A stretch of DNA of 64,000 nt from Mycobacterium sp. Its GTDB lineage: Bacteria > Actinomycetota > Actinomycetes > Mycobacteriales > Mycobacteriaceae. The translations under genes were made by a program, and so were the position numbers. The notes beneath the pieces were generated by a model that was not told where the DNA came from, did not search any database, and was given only the letters and a program-made list of their open reading frames with translations. Shown piece after piece: positions 42,228 through 51,371 of this stretch. Each line of letters begins with the position of its first letter. Position 1 is the first letter of the stretch. The DNA is taken from positions 1 to 64,000 of the forward strand of contig JAOPWC010000205.1 of the NCBI GenBank assembly GCA_025965895.1, given 5' to 3'.

Positions 42228-42734
42228 TCAACGAGCAGGTCGTCGGCGGGCCAACGCCACACGAATCGCGTACACGACAGCGCTGGTGCCGAACATCACC
42301 GCGCTGAGCAGAAGCCACCGGCCCAGGAAGGGTGCCTGGGTTTGTCCCGTCGCCGCCAGGTAGGTCGCTCCGCCCTGTTGGATGATGCCGGGAAGGAAGA
42401 CCAGCAGCGTCAGGATCGATCCCATCGCCGGGATCCGGATGTAGTTGAGCGCCGGGACGAGGGGGTCGCCGCGGCGTCGGCGGCGTGGCTGGAACCCGAT
42501 GGCCAACAGCCGGTCGGCCAGTGCGTAGAGCGGGAACAGCACCAGGTCGTGCAGGATGATCGCGGCCGCGAACCAGACGGCGATCGACTGCCACCAGACG
42601 TGCGGATTCCACAGCGTCACGGGCTTGAAAACGGCCAGCAGGTAGCCGACCAACGCGAAGCCGGCCACCATCGTCAACAGGTGCAGCGGATGGGACCCGT
42701 ACAGGTCGCGGTAGCGCGCCAGCAGGCTGCGCAT
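42228..42734 (-). CDS. Four-helix membrane protein next to the molybdopterin enzyme
   Basis: 168 residues with four membrane segments (LLTMVAGFALVGYLLAVF, SIAVWFAAAIILHDLVLF, MGSILTLLVFLPGIIQ, WLLLSAVMFGTSAVVYAI). No haem His pair as in YedZ can be fixed. ATG 42734 is 1 nt behind the oxidoreductase stop, so the two are coupled. Function not recognised; a membrane partner of the oxidoreductase is a reasonable guess. Confidence 0.78.
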   Translation of the reverse strand: MRSLLARYRDLYGSHPLHLLTMVAGFALVGYLLAVFKPVTLWNPHVWWQSIAVWFAAAIILHDLVLFPLYALADRLLAIGFQPRRRRRGDPLVPALNYIRIPAMGSILTLLVFLPGIIQQGGATYLAATGQTQAPFLGRWLLLSAVMFGTSAVVYAIRVALARRRPAR

Positions 42735-42735
42735 C

Positions 42736-43968
42736 TCAGCGGCCCTCGAAGTCGATAGAGCCGACCCACTTGGTGTTGTGCACTCCGGGCAACGCGGGAA
42801 CGACGATCCGCGCCGGGTAGCCGTGGTCGAGCGAAAGGTCGGCGCCGTTGACGCGCAGCGCGAGAAGTGCATCCGGATGGGTGATCTGATTGGCTTGCAG
42901 CATCGCGTGATTGAATGCGCCATAGCGTTCCAGCGAGGCCACTCGTGCCGACTGCGGCTCCCGCACTCCGGCGAGCCGGGCCAGTTCGGCCAGTCTCACC
43001 CCGGTCCATGTCTCGGTGGTGGACCAGCCCTCCACGCAGGCGATCGGCAGCCGGACGGTGTGTTGCGGCATCGCCGCCAGCGTCTTTCGGTCGAGTAGCA
43101 CTGGGGCCGGTCCGCCGCGAAGTGTCAGCCGCCACGAATCCCCGGTGCTCGGGGCGGGAATCGCCGCGGCGGCGGCGGTCCGGTTGATTTGAAAGTCGTT
43201 TGGGCCGTCGCCATGTTCACGCCCGCGCGGCAGCAGCAGCGCGGCGTGTCGGGTGAAGCCACCGACGGTCTGGCCGGCGGTGATGGCGGCGATGAACAGG
43301 GCACCGCCACCGACCAGCGCGAGAGCACCACGGCGGCTCATCGTGGGCGGCGCCGGATCGACGGCGACGAGTCCGTCGGCATCAGGAGGCTCGGGCTTGG
43401 TGTCAACGCGGTTAGCGCGCAACATGTCTCGTAGCGACGTCGATCGAAGTGCGGTCAGCATCCGCGGGATCTTGAGCGTGATGTGCATCAGGAACCCCGC
43501 GATGAACACCCATGCTCCGAAGTAATGGGCGGTGTAGAAGTTGAACCCGAAGATGTAGTCGTACTGGATGTTCAGCACACCGGTGATGATCTCGAACAGA
43601 ACCCCGCCGACGAGCATCACCAGCGAAACCCGCTCGAGCGCCTGGGCTGCCGACCGGACGGGTGGCCACGCGAACAACCGCGGTATCACCGACCACAGCT
43701 TGGCCAGCACCACCGGGATCAGCACCAGTCCCAGGCCGACGTGCAGTCCCTGGCTGAGCCGGTACAGCCAGGGCGGGTTGACGGGCCAGTCGAAGGTCGG
43801 TAATTTCAGCCAGCCGACATCGGCGGGAATGGCCTGGCCGAACTGCGGCCCGTACGCGATGTAGGACAGCAGCCCGGTGACGGTCACGATCGGCACGGTG
43901 ATCAACAGCACCAGGCCGAACACGGAGGTCAGCCAGGGGCCACGAAGCGGGCTTCGCCAGAGTTTCAT
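42736..43968 (-). CDS. Molybdopterin-dependent oxidoreductase fused to a cytochrome b-type membrane domain
   Basis: 410 residues. The first ~180 hold four membrane helices with His in GLHVGLGLVLIPVV, TAHYFGAWVFIAGFLMHITL, which suggests haem b. After a hydrophobic stretch (~220-240) comes a sulfite-oxidase-type molybdopterin domain with the conserved Cys in LPIACVEGWSTTETWTGVRL. It probably moves electrons between an outer substrate and the quinone pool. It is followed by a small membrane protein and preceded by the Rv0541c-like gene. Absent from this place in M. tuberculosis. Confidence 0.87.
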   Translation of the reverse strand: MKLWRSPLRGPWLTSVFGLVLLITVPIVTVTGLLSYIAYGPQFGQAIPADVGWLKLPTFDWPVNPPWLYRLSQGLHVGLGLVLIPVVLAKLWSVIPRLFAWPPVRSAAQALERVSLVMLVGGVLFEIITGVLNIQYDYIFGFNFYTAHYFGAWVFIAGFLMHITLKIPRMLTALRSTSLRDMLRANRVDTKPEPPDADGLVAVDPAPPTMSRRGALALVGGGALFIAAITAGQTVGGFTRHAALLLPRGREHGDGPNDFQINRTAAAAAIPAPSTGDSWRLTLRGGPAPVLLDRKTLAAMPQHTVRLPIACVEGWSTTETWTGVRLAELARLAGVREPQSARVASLERYGAFNHAMLQANQITHPDALLALRVNGADLSLDHGYPARIVVPALPGVHNTKWVGSIDFEGR

Positions 43969-43974
43969 GTCGCA

Positions 43975-45327
43975 CTACCAATTCGTGTAGATGAAGTGGT
44001 TGATCGCCAGGGCGCCGAGGATGTTGAGTGCCAGCCACCAACGGTGAGATGAGCGCGGCAACATCGCGGGCGCTGCGGTCAGCCATACCATGAACGGCAA
44101 CCAGATACGTTCGGTTTCGGCCTTACTCAGCATGCTCAGGTCGGCGCACACGATCGCGATCAGCGCGGCCAGCACCAGCAGATGGAGGCCTGACCGCTGT
44201 CGAATCGCCGAAATGTCGAACACCTTGCTGATGCCCGCGACGCTGCCGAGCCCGATTGCGCACACCACTGACGCGAGATTGGCCCAGCTCCAGTACTGGA
44301 ACGGCCGGTCGTTGGCGATTCCCTGCCAATAGCGTTTCTGCACGAGGCGGTAGCCGTCGAACCACCAGAAACCGGTCCACGCGAAAACCGCGGCCACGAC
44401 AGCGACGGCGGGCAGGGCGGCGGCCACGGCGATGAGCGCGGGACGGGGTTCGCGAGCGGCCAGCACAACTGCCAGCGCAAGCAGCGCCATCAACGTCAGC
44501 CCGTAGTTGAGGAATACCGCCCAGCCCAGTAGCAGCCCGGCGCCGACAGCGGCGAGCACAGGCGTGCGTACGGTGCGGCTGACGGCGAGCGCGAGCAGCG
44601 CGATGCCCCATGCGGCAACGCCGGCGAAGTATCCGTCGGCCGACACCGCGATCCAGATCGCCGGCGGCGCAACGGCGACAAACGGAGCCGCCAGGCGCGC
44701 GGTCGCTTCGTTGTCAACCGCCCGTATTCCGACGATCACCGCGGTCGCCGCGCTGGAGCCGACCAGCAGGCAGAGCGCGCCGGCCCAGGTGCCGCCGCCC
44801 AGTCCCATGCGGTTGAGCCACACGAACGTCAGCAGCGCCCCCGGTGGATGCCCGGACACGTGGGTGATCCACGAGTCGTGCTGGAAGTCGGGAATGCGAC
44901 GAGCGAAACTGCGCAAGGCATAAGGAATGTCGGTGACCGACGGCACTTGCCGGAGGTATTCGTACTGTGCGGTCAGCCGGCCGGCAAACCCGCCCTTCCA
45001 GCCGTCGATCATCGCCAGGGAGAACGCCCACACACACGACGTCGCCCAGGTCACCAGGGTCAAGGGCCGCCACGGCAGTCGCTGCGCGACGGTCGGACCG
45101 AAGATCACCGCGCCGATGCCGCTAGCGACGGCGGCGGGAGTGCCCCAGCCGACGTGCATGTTCCACCAGCCGAATATCGGCGCGGTGTCGGCGAATTGAT
45201 AGATCCGCGCCGCGTTCGCGTGAATCAGCGGTGTGACGATGCCGAGGTGAAGGCGGGGAACCACGAATGCCGCCGCCACCAGGGCCGCGGCGAGCGGGAC
45301 CGCCACGGCTTCGCTGCGGATCTTCAC
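43975..45327 (-). CDS. Polytopic membrane protein, Rv0541c homologue (GT-C-like)
   Basis: 450 residues with about eleven membrane segments. An outer loop near residues 120-165 (DSWITHVSGHPPGALLTF) with an early acidic/aromatic region (PIFGWWNMHVGWG) is like the first loop of GT-C glycosyltransferases that use polyprenyl-phosphate sugars. Start GTG 45327. The gene lies 105 nt behind menE on the same strand, with no recognisable gene between. The enzyme role is inferred. Confidence 0.82.
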   Translation of the reverse strand: MKIRSEAVAVPLAAALVAAAFVVPRLHLGIVTPLIHANAARIYQFADTAPIFGWWNMHVGWGTPAAVASGIGAVIFGPTVAQRLPWRPLTLVTWATSCVWAFSLAMIDGWKGGFAGRLTAQYEYLRQVPSVTDIPYALRSFARRIPDFQHDSWITHVSGHPPGALLTFVWLNRMGLGGGTWAGALCLLVGSSAATAVIVGIRAVDNEATARLAAPFVAVAPPAIWIAVSADGYFAGVAAWGIALLALAVSRTVRTPVLAAVGAGLLLGWAVFLNYGLTLMALLALAVVLAAREPRPALIAVAAALPAVAVVAAVFAWTGFWWFDGYRLVQKRYWQGIANDRPFQYWSWANLASVVCAIGLGSVAGISKVFDISAIRQRSGLHLLVLAALIAIVCADLSMLSKAETERIWLPFMVWLTAAPAMLPRSSHRWWLALNILGALAINHFIYTNW

Positions 45328-45432
45328 GCACCCAGCCTATGGGCGGCGACCCGCCGCCCCTGCTGACGATTTGATGACGGTGCCGGGCCACCGGACTCGC
45401 GCTCGTGTGTGGGACGGGTTCTTCGGCGAGTT

Positions 45433-46509
45433 CTACGGCGCAAAGCGCTCGGCCAGCGCGCGGCGGTCCACCTTGCCGATCCCGCGAAGGGGCAATTCGT
45501 CGACGATGTGCACCTCGCGCGGCGCGGCGGTCACGTCCAGCGACTGCGTGACGCGGGCGCGGAGCTCCTCGAGCGTCGGCGGGTCAGCGCCGGGCACTGC
45601 GACCACCGCCGCGGCCACCCGCTGACCCAACCGGTCATCAGGCAGCCCGAACACCGCGCACTGAGCCACCGCAGGGTGCGCTGTCATCGCCGCCTCCACC
45701 ACCTGCGGCAGCACCGTCAATCCGCCGGTGCTGACCGCCTCGTCGAGGCGGCCATACACGTCAAGCACGCCCCGGCCGTCGATGCTGCCCGCGTCGTCGG
45801 TCCGAAACCAGCCGGGCTCGGCGAACGGGTCGGCCGGAGCCCGGTTGCGATACCCCTTCGCCAGCGTTGCGCCGCCCAGCACCACCCGGCCGTGGTCAAT
45901 GCGCACCTTCACCCCTTCCAGCGGCACCCCGTCATACACGCAGCCGCCGGCCGTTTCGCTCATCCCGTACGTCCTTACCACCGGAATTCCTGCGGCAGAA
46001 GCATTTTTGGCGACCGGCGTCGGCAGCGGGCCGCCGCCGACCAGCACGGCGTCAAGCGATGCCAACGCGGCCGTCGCCGCCCGATCGGCCAAGGCCTTCG
46101 CCAGCTGGGTGGCCACCAGAGATGTGTACCGCCGATCGCCGCCCATTGCGGCCACCGCATCCGGCAGCGCCGAGACGTCGAAGCCCCCGGACCGATTCGT
46201 CACTATCGGCGTGGTTCCGGAGAGCACACTGCGGATCAGTACCTGCATGCCGGCGATGTGCTGGGCAGGCAGAGCCAGCAGCCATTGCCCGGGACCGCCG
46301 AGTCGGGAGTGCGTTGCCGAGGCGCTCGCAGTCAACGCTGCCGTCGTCAGCATCGCGCCCTTCGGCATCCCGGTCGTACCCGATGTCGACACGACCAACG
46401 CGACCTCGTCATCGATTTCGGAACCCACTCGTAAAGTGGTTGTCAGCAAGTCCTTTTCACGCGCATCGGACGCCGGTACCGGGAGCAGCGCGGCTTCGCC
46501 GGCCAGCAT
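45433..46509 (-). CDS. menE: o-Succinylbenzoate--CoA ligase
   Basis: 358 residues, an adenylate-forming ligase that activates o-succinylbenzoate for MenB. The ATP motif is LVVSTSGTTGMPKGAML near residue 40; RTYGMSETAGG and GWFRTDDAG follow; the C-terminal Lys is in RGIGKVDRRAL. ATG 46509 is the first standard start. In-frame coding-like sequence (RSLDIPAGSEVLRVLPALAA) continues upstream to a CTG near 46572, so the true start may be non-standard. Far from other men genes but on the same cluster strand. Confidence 0.93.
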   Translation of the reverse strand: MLAGEAALLPVPASDAREKDLLTTTLRVGSEIDDEVALVVSTSGTTGMPKGAMLTTAALTASASATHSRLGGPGQWLLALPAQHIAGMQVLIRSVLSGTTPIVTNRSGGFDVSALPDAVAAMGGDRRYTSLVATQLAKALADRAATAALASLDAVLVGGGPLPTPVAKNASAAGIPVVRTYGMSETAGGCVYDGVPLEGVKVRIDHGRVVLGGATLAKGYRNRAPADPFAEPGWFRTDDAGSIDGRGVLDVYGRLDEAVSTGGLTVLPQVVEAAMTAHPAVAQCAVFGLPDDRLGQRVAAAVVAVPGADPPTLEELRARVTQSLDVTAAPREVHIVDELPLRGIGKVDRRALAERFAP

Positions 46510-46577
46510 CGCCGCGAGCGCGGGCAGAACGCGAAGGACTTCGGAGCCGGCCGGAATGTCGAGGGAACGCAGGGTGG

Positions 46578-46880
46578 CTATCCGGCGTCCTCACTGTCCC
46601 GTGGATCGTCGAGAGGCCAGCCCTTCGCGGCCAGTCGCTCCCGCACCCGTTCGATGTCCGCCGGCGTCGGCAGGTTGTCGGTGAGCTGGGTGATCGCCAC
46701 CCCGATGTCGATGTGGTCGATTTCGCCCTGCCGCATCAACTCCTGCGCAACCGCCGTCACCTCGTCGGTGCTCAGACGCCGCGACAGCAGCGCCAGAACC
46801 GGGAAGTAGTCGGTCGGCGGAACCCCGTCCGGATATCCCGCGCGCAACCAGCTGACGATTGTCGTGAGGAACCGGTTCAC
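46578..46880 (-). CDS. DUF3349 family protein, Rv0543c homologue
   Basis: 100 residues of a small helical protein: MNRFLTTIVSWLRAGYPDGV, then DYFPVLALLSRRLSTDEV and ITQLTDNLPTPADIERVRERL. The family has known structures but no established role. Directly upstream of menE on the same strand and probably cotranscribed with it. Confidence 0.88.
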   Translation of the reverse strand: MNRFLTTIVSWLRAGYPDGVPPTDYFPVLALLSRRLSTDEVTAVAQELMRQGEIDHIDIGVAITQLTDNLPTPADIERVRERLAAKGWPLDDPRDSEDAG

Positions 46881-46914
46881 ACACCCACCCTAAAGTCAAA
46901 GTCCCCGGGAAACT

Positions 46915-47208
46915 CTACTTGCCGTGCTTGGCGCCGAGGATGTACACACCGGTGTGGTGACCGATGAAGTCGCGGGCGACGAACAGCACGCCTGCGATCA
47001 CCGCGGCCAGCACCAGGGCGAAGATTACCCAGCTGAGTGCGATCAAAACCGGGTTACGGTGCGCCACGACTCCGTTGTGCTCGGCCACTCCCACCCCCTC
47101 CGCGTTGAGCCGCACGCCGACCGCGAACAGCGTCGGCAGCGCGGCGCCCAGCAGCAGGCCGAAGATCAGGATCTTGAGGGTGGCGGTGTAGTTGAACCAA
47201 GCGCTCAC
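46915..47208 (-). CDS. Two-helix membrane protein, Rv0544c homologue
   Basis: 97 residues with two membrane helices (LKILIFGLLLGAALPTLFAV, and VLIALSWVIFALVLAAVIAG) joined by a polar loop with AEHNGVVAHRNP. It overlaps pitA upstream by 4 nt and so is translationally coupled to the phosphate transporter; an accessory role there is inferred. Confidence 0.82.
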   Translation of the reverse strand: MSAWFNYTATLKILIFGLLLGAALPTLFAVGVRLNAEGVGVAEHNGVVAHRNPVLIALSWVIFALVLAAVIAGVLFVARDFIGHHTGVYILGAKHGK

Positions 47209-48449
47209 GGCTGCTGCTGCCTTTCCACGGTGACACCGTCGTGACCAACTGGCGCGGCCGGCGCCGTCGGCGCGGTCGGCGGCGGGGTCGGGGGTGTCTG
47301 CTCCGGCGGCGTGTCAACGCCCGCGGTGAGGCTGCCCTCCCACTCGTCGTTGACGTTGTTGGCATCGATCGGTGCCTGGCGCGAGCGCAGCCAGATCGCC
47401 GCCGCCGCCGCGACCAGGAGAAGGAAACCGATTGCGGTGCCGGCGTATCCGCCGATGCCGTGCACGATCCAGTAGGTGATGGCGCCGACGAGCCCGGCGG
47501 CCGGCAGTGTGATCAGCCACGCTGTCGCCATGCGCCCGGCGACTCCCCAGCGCACCTCGGCACCGGGCTTGCCCACCCCGCTGCCGAGGATCGAGCCGGT
47601 CGCGACATGGGTGGTGGACAACGCGTAGCCGAATTGGCTGGACAGCAGGATGACGGCGGCCGACGCGGACTCCGCGGACATGCCCTGCGGTGACTCGATC
47701 TCCACCAGACCCTTGCCCAGGGTGCGGATCACCCGCCAGCCGCCGATGTACGTACCGAGTGCGATGGCCAGTGCGCACGAGAAGATCACCCACACGGGGG
47801 GCATCGTGTCCTTGCTGCCGGCGGCGCCGTAGGCGATCAGCGCGAGGAAGATGACGCCCATCGTTTTCTGTGCGTCGTTGGTGCCGTGGGCCAGCGAAAC
47901 CAGCGAGGCGGACCCGATCTGGCCGTACCGGAAGCCGGTGTTGGTACGTTCGCGGGGCACTCCCCGCGTGACCCGGTACACCAGCCACGTGCCGACTGCG
48001 GCAACCAATCCCGCGATGAACGGCGACAGAACCGCTGGGATGATCACCGACGAGACGAGGCCCCGCCAGATCACACCGTGGCCGCCGGCCGCGGCGATCA
48101 TCGCGCCGACGATCCCGCCGATCAGCGCGTGCGACGAGCTCGACGGGATACCGAGCAGCCACGTCAGCAGGTTCCAGACGATGCCGCCGACGAGCCCGGC
48201 GAAGACCAGCTCCAGGCTGACCAGATGCGCATCGATGAGGCCCTTCGCGATCGTGGCCGCCACGGCGGTGGAAAGGAAAGCACCGACCAGGTTCAGCACG
48301 GCTGACAGCGCCACCGCGACCCTCGGCTTCAGCGCCCCGCTGGCAATCGAGGTGGCCATCGCATTGCCGGTGTCATGGAAGCCGTTCGTGAAGTCGAACG
48401 CCAGCGCGGTGACAACCACGATGATCAAGAGGAACAGCTGAAGGTTCAC
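47205..48449 (-). CDS. pitA: Low-affinity inorganic phosphate transporter
   Basis: 414 residues with about ten membrane segments. The two inverted PiT repeats are visible as ALAFDFTNGFHDTGNAMATS near residue 17 and VSLAHGTNDAQKTMGVI near residue 190. It imports metal-phosphate with protons. The C-terminal ~40 residues are Pro/Thr/Ala-rich (PPEQTPPTPPPTAPTAPAAP) and unlike the rest. GTG or ATG near 48449 starts it. Rv0545c homologue. Confidence 0.93.
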   Translation of the reverse strand: MNLQLFLLIIVVVTALAFDFTNGFHDTGNAMATSIASGALKPRVAVALSAVLNLVGAFLSTAVAATIAKGLIDAHLVSLELVFAGLVGGIVWNLLTWLLGIPSSSSHALIGGIVGAMIAAAGGHGVIWRGLVSSVIIPAVLSPFIAGLVAAVGTWLVYRVTRGVPRERTNTGFRYGQIGSASLVSLAHGTNDAQKTMGVIFLALIAYGAAGSKDTMPPVWVIFSCALAIALGTYIGGWRVIRTLGKGLVEIESPQGMSAESASAAVILLSSQFGYALSTTHVATGSILGSGVGKPGAEVRWGVAGRMATAWLITLPAAGLVGAITYWIVHGIGGYAGTAIGFLLLVAAAAAIWLRSRQAPIDANNVNDEWEGSLTAGVDTPPEQTPPTPPPTAPTAPAAPVGHDGVTVERQQQP

Positions 48450-48544
48450 GGGTTGAATTCTTGTGCCGGAAGTGTAGCGATGTCGAAGAGATCAGCAAGA
48501 ATTCCCTGGCAGAAGCTCACTGATGGTGAGGTGTTTGGCTACCG

Positions 48545-48916
48545 TTAACCTCGGTTGTCGCGCCGCAGCGGGTGCTCGGGCGGCACCTGGACAAAAATCA
48601 GCGTGACGCCGTCGGGATCGAGCACATGCATTTCGTGCAGGCCCCAGCTCTCCTCGCGGGCTTCCCTGGCAATCGGTACACCGCGGGCGGTCAACTCCTG
48701 TTGCGTGGCGCGCAGATCACGGACCTGCAGCCATAGCGTGCCGCCGGCGTTCGGCCCACCGTGGCCCGCCAGTTCGAGCATCGACTGGCCGGCGAAAAAT
48801 ACTGTCCCGCCGCCGTAGTCGCGGGAGATGGCCAGCCCGATGCTGTCGCGGTAGAAGGCCAGCGAACGCTTGTAGTCCGCAGGCCGGATCAGGAACCTGC
48901 TGGCCAGAATCTCCAT
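48545..48916 (-). CDS. VOC family (glyoxalase-like) protein, Rv0546c homologue
   Basis: 123 residues with two beta-alpha-beta-beta-beta repeats: FLIRPADYKRSLAFYRDSIG and GGTLWLQVRDLRATQQELTA, ending LHEMHVLDPDGVTLIFVQ. Metal ligands His and Glu are present in LHEMHVL and related positions. Reaction unknown. ATG 48916. It stands between the SDR gene and pitA on the same strand. Confidence 0.88.
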   Translation of the reverse strand: MEILASRFLIRPADYKRSLAFYRDSIGLAISRDYGGGTVFFAGQSMLELAGHGGPNAGGTLWLQVRDLRATQQELTARGVPIAREAREESWGLHEMHVLDPDGVTLIFVQVPPEHPLRRDNRG

Positions 48917-48940
48917 CGCTCGTGTCTATCACGGTGCCGG

Positions 48941-49825
48941 TCACCGGCTCGGTTGAATGGCCCGCCGCTTCATGATCGCGTTGACCCATTCCGGGCTGAG
49001 GGTGTCGAGGGCCTGCGCCAACAGCGCTATTCGCGGCGCGATCCGCACCGGCCGTCGGCAAGCGGCCGTCACCATCCACTCGGCGGCTTCCTGCGGGGTC
49101 AGCGCAGGCAACCCCTCGTAGGCCTTGGTCGGTGCGATCATCGGTGTCGCCACCAACGGGTAGTACAGCGTCGTCGAGCGCACCCCGCGGCCCGACCACT
49201 CGGTGTCGATCACCCTGCTGACAGCGCTCAGCGCGGCCTTGGACGCGTTGTAGACAGCGAACAGCGGCGCCGCCTCGCTCAGCACGCCCCAGGTGGCGAC
49301 GTTGATGATGTGCCCGTCGCCGCGCGCGAACATGCCCGGCGCCAGTCCGCGAATCAGCCGCAGGGGTGAGTAGTAGTTCAACGTCATCGTGCGCTCGACG
49401 TCGTGCCAGCGGTCCAAAGACTCGGCCAGCGGGCGCCGGATCGACTTGCCGGCGTTGTTGATCAGGATGTCGACGCCGCCGAGCCGGTCTTCGACGGTCG
49501 TCACGAGCCTGTCGATCGCCTGGAGGTCCGCCAGGTCGCAGGGCAGCGCCAGCGCCGCGCCACCTGCGGCGCCGATCCGCTCGACGACCGCCTCGAGAAG
49601 CGCCGGGCGCCGGGCGACGACGACCACGGTCGCGCCGCGTCGGGCCAACAGCTCGGCAGCGCATTCACCGATGCCCGAGGAGGCGCCGGTCAACAGGATC
49701 CGTTTGCCGGTCAGCTCGACCTCGTCGCGGAAAGGCCGGTGGAGATACAACTGGTGGGCCAGTGGTGGCCGCATGCTCGCCAGCATCAGCGCGTCGCTCA
49801 GCCGCCGAACCGGGTTTTTGCTCAC
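48941..49825 (-). CDS. SDR family oxidoreductase, Rv0547c homologue
   Basis: 294 residues, classical short-chain dehydrogenase: LLTGASSGIGECAAELLA near residue 45, INNAGKSIR near residue 122 and active-site VYNASKAALSAV near residue 192 (the Ser lies in the preceding INVATWGVLSEAA stretch). The first ~35 residues include YLHRPFRDEVELTGKR, typical of a membrane-near subgroup. Substrate unknown. Confidence 0.9.
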   Translation of the reverse strand: MSKNPVRRLSDALMLASMRPPLAHQLYLHRPFRDEVELTGKRILLTGASSGIGECAAELLARRGATVVVVARRPALLEAVVERIGAAGGAALALPCDLADLQAIDRLVTTVEDRLGGVDILINNAGKSIRRPLAESLDRWHDVERTMTLNYYSPLRLIRGLAPGMFARGDGHIINVATWGVLSEAAPLFAVYNASKAALSAVSRVIDTEWSGRGVRSTTLYYPLVATPMIAPTKAYEGLPALTPQEAAEWMVTAACRRPVRIAPRIALLAQALDTLSPEWVNAIMKRRAIQPSR

Positions 49826-49883
49826 GAGGTGAGCAGTCTACTGACGGATCCACCGATCATGAGCGCCGAAGCTGGGTCAGTAG

Positions 49884-50333
49884 CTATGTGACGGTCAAGG
49901 TGTCGCCGGTGACCATCACGGTCTTGGGCGGCAGCGGCTGCGTCGCCGGCCCGTTGACGACGGAGCCGTCGGTGATGTTGAACTTGCTGCCGTGGCAGGG
50001 GCAGTCGATCGTGCCGTCGCTGACGCTACCCACGATGCAGCCCTGATGCGTGCATGTCGCGCCGAACGCCTTGAACTGGCCGGGCTGAGGCTGGGTGACG
50101 ACGGCGTTCTGGTCCTTCAGGATGAGTCCGCCGCCCACCGGAATGTCGCTGGTCTTCACGCCGCCGGACGCCGACGCAGACCCCGACGTCGACGCGGTGG
50201 TCGCCGTGCTACTGGGCTGGCTGCTCGATGCGGACGTGGAACTGTTGCCACCGCACGCGGCGACGATCGCGGTGGCACCCAGCGCGCCGGCCCCGAGAAG
50301 CACCCCCCTTCGGTTCGCCTGTGCCTGCGTCAT
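49884..50333 (-). CDS. Rieske [2Fe-2S] lipoprotein with Tat signal
   Basis: 149 residues. Tat-type signal with NRRGVLLGAG and lipobox IVAAC near residue 27, then a ~35-residue Ser/Thr/Ala linker. The Rieske cluster ligands are in CTHQGC and CPCHGSKFN. It should sit on the outer face of the membrane, carrying one electron. It is not part of the bc1 complex genes. It lies 74 nt behind menB on the same strand; partner unknown. Confidence 0.92.
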   Translation of the reverse strand: MTQAQANRRGVLLGAGALGATAIVAACGGNSSTSASSSQPSSTATTASTSGSASASGGVKTSDIPVGGGLILKDQNAVVTQPQPGQFKAFGATCTHQGCIVGSVSDGTIDCPCHGSKFNITDGSVVNGPATQPLPPKTVMVTGDTLTVT

Positions 50334-50407
50334 GCCGTGCTCCCTTCCCGACCTCCGCCCATCCTGGCAGAGACAACAACGTCGCGGACCGGACTCAGGT
50401 CCGGCGT

Positions 50408-51334
50408 CTAGAAGTAGCGCGGGAACGGGCTCCAGTCGGGGTCGCGTTTTTCCAGGAACGCGTCGCGGCCCTCGACGGCCTCGTCGGTCATGTACGCGAG
50501 CCGGGTCGCCTCACCCGCGAACAACTGCTGGCCGACGAGCCCGTCGTCGGGCAGGTTGAACGCGAATTTCAGCATGCGCTGAGCCTGTGGCGACTTGCCG
50601 TTGATCGCAGCCGCCCACTCCAGCCCGACGTTCTCGAGGTCGGCGTGATCGACGACCTCGTTGACCGCCCCCATGTGGTGCATCTGCTCGGCGGTGTACG
50701 GGCGGCCGAGGAAGAAGATCTCGCGGGCGAACTTCTGGCCGACATGCCGGGCCAGATACGCGGAGCCGTAACCGCCGTCGAAGCTGCCGACGTCGGCGTC
50801 GGTCTGCTTGAACCGGGCATGCTCGCGGCTGGCCAGCGTGAGGTCGCAGACGACGTGCAGGCTGTGCCCGCCGCCGGCCGCCCAGCCGCTGACGAGGCAG
50901 ATGACCACCTTCGGCATGAACCGGATCAGCCGCTGCACCTCGAGGATGTGCAGCCGCCCGGCGCGTGCGATGTCCACCGTGTCGGCGGTCTCACCCGACG
51001 CGTACTGGTAGCCGGTGCGGCCACGGATGCGCTGATCGCCGCCCGAGCAGAATGCCCACCCGCCGTCCTTCGGGCTCGGCCCGTTGCCGGTGAGCAACAC
51101 GACACCGACGTCAGGGGACATCCTCGCGTGGTCGAGTACGCGGTACAGCTCGTCGACGGTGTGCGGCCGGAACGCGTTGCGCACCGCCGGCCGGTCGAAC
51201 GCCACCCGCACGGTCGGCTGCGGCACGCCCTCGACGGTGTGCCGGTGGTAAGTGATGTCGGTCAGGTCGGCGAACCCGGCCGATATGTCTGAAACGGGCT
51301 TCCACTTCGACGGATCGAAAGGGTTGTCGCTCAA
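50408..51334 (-). CDS. menB: 1,4-dihydroxy-2-naphthoyl-CoA synthase
   Basis: 308 residues, crotonase fold. It closes o-succinylbenzoyl-CoA to DHNA-CoA. Oxyanion-hole and active-site regions are WAFCSGGDQRIRGR near 107, WAAGGGHSLHVVCDLTLASR near 160 and TDADVGSFDGGYGSAYLAR. The C-terminus ends DWSPFPRYF, as expected. The start is TTG 51334, because an in-frame TAA lies seven codons upstream and no ATG or GTG fits. Confidence 0.96.
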   Translation of the reverse strand: MSDNPFDPSKWKPVSDISAGFADLTDITYHRHTVEGVPQPTVRVAFDRPAVRNAFRPHTVDELYRVLDHARMSPDVGVVLLTGNGPSPKDGGWAFCSGGDQRIRGRTGYQYASGETADTVDIARAGRLHILEVQRLIRFMPKVVICLVSGWAAGGGHSLHVVCDLTLASREHARFKQTDADVGSFDGGYGSAYLARHVGQKFAREIFFLGRPYTAEQMHHMGAVNEVVDHADLENVGLEWAAAINGKSPQAQRMLKFAFNLPDDGLVGQQLFAGEATRLAYMTDEAVEGRDAFLEKRDPDWSPFPRYF

Positions 51335-51371
51335 GGCTCTCGGACTCCGTCCTTAAAGGTGGCGCTACCGG

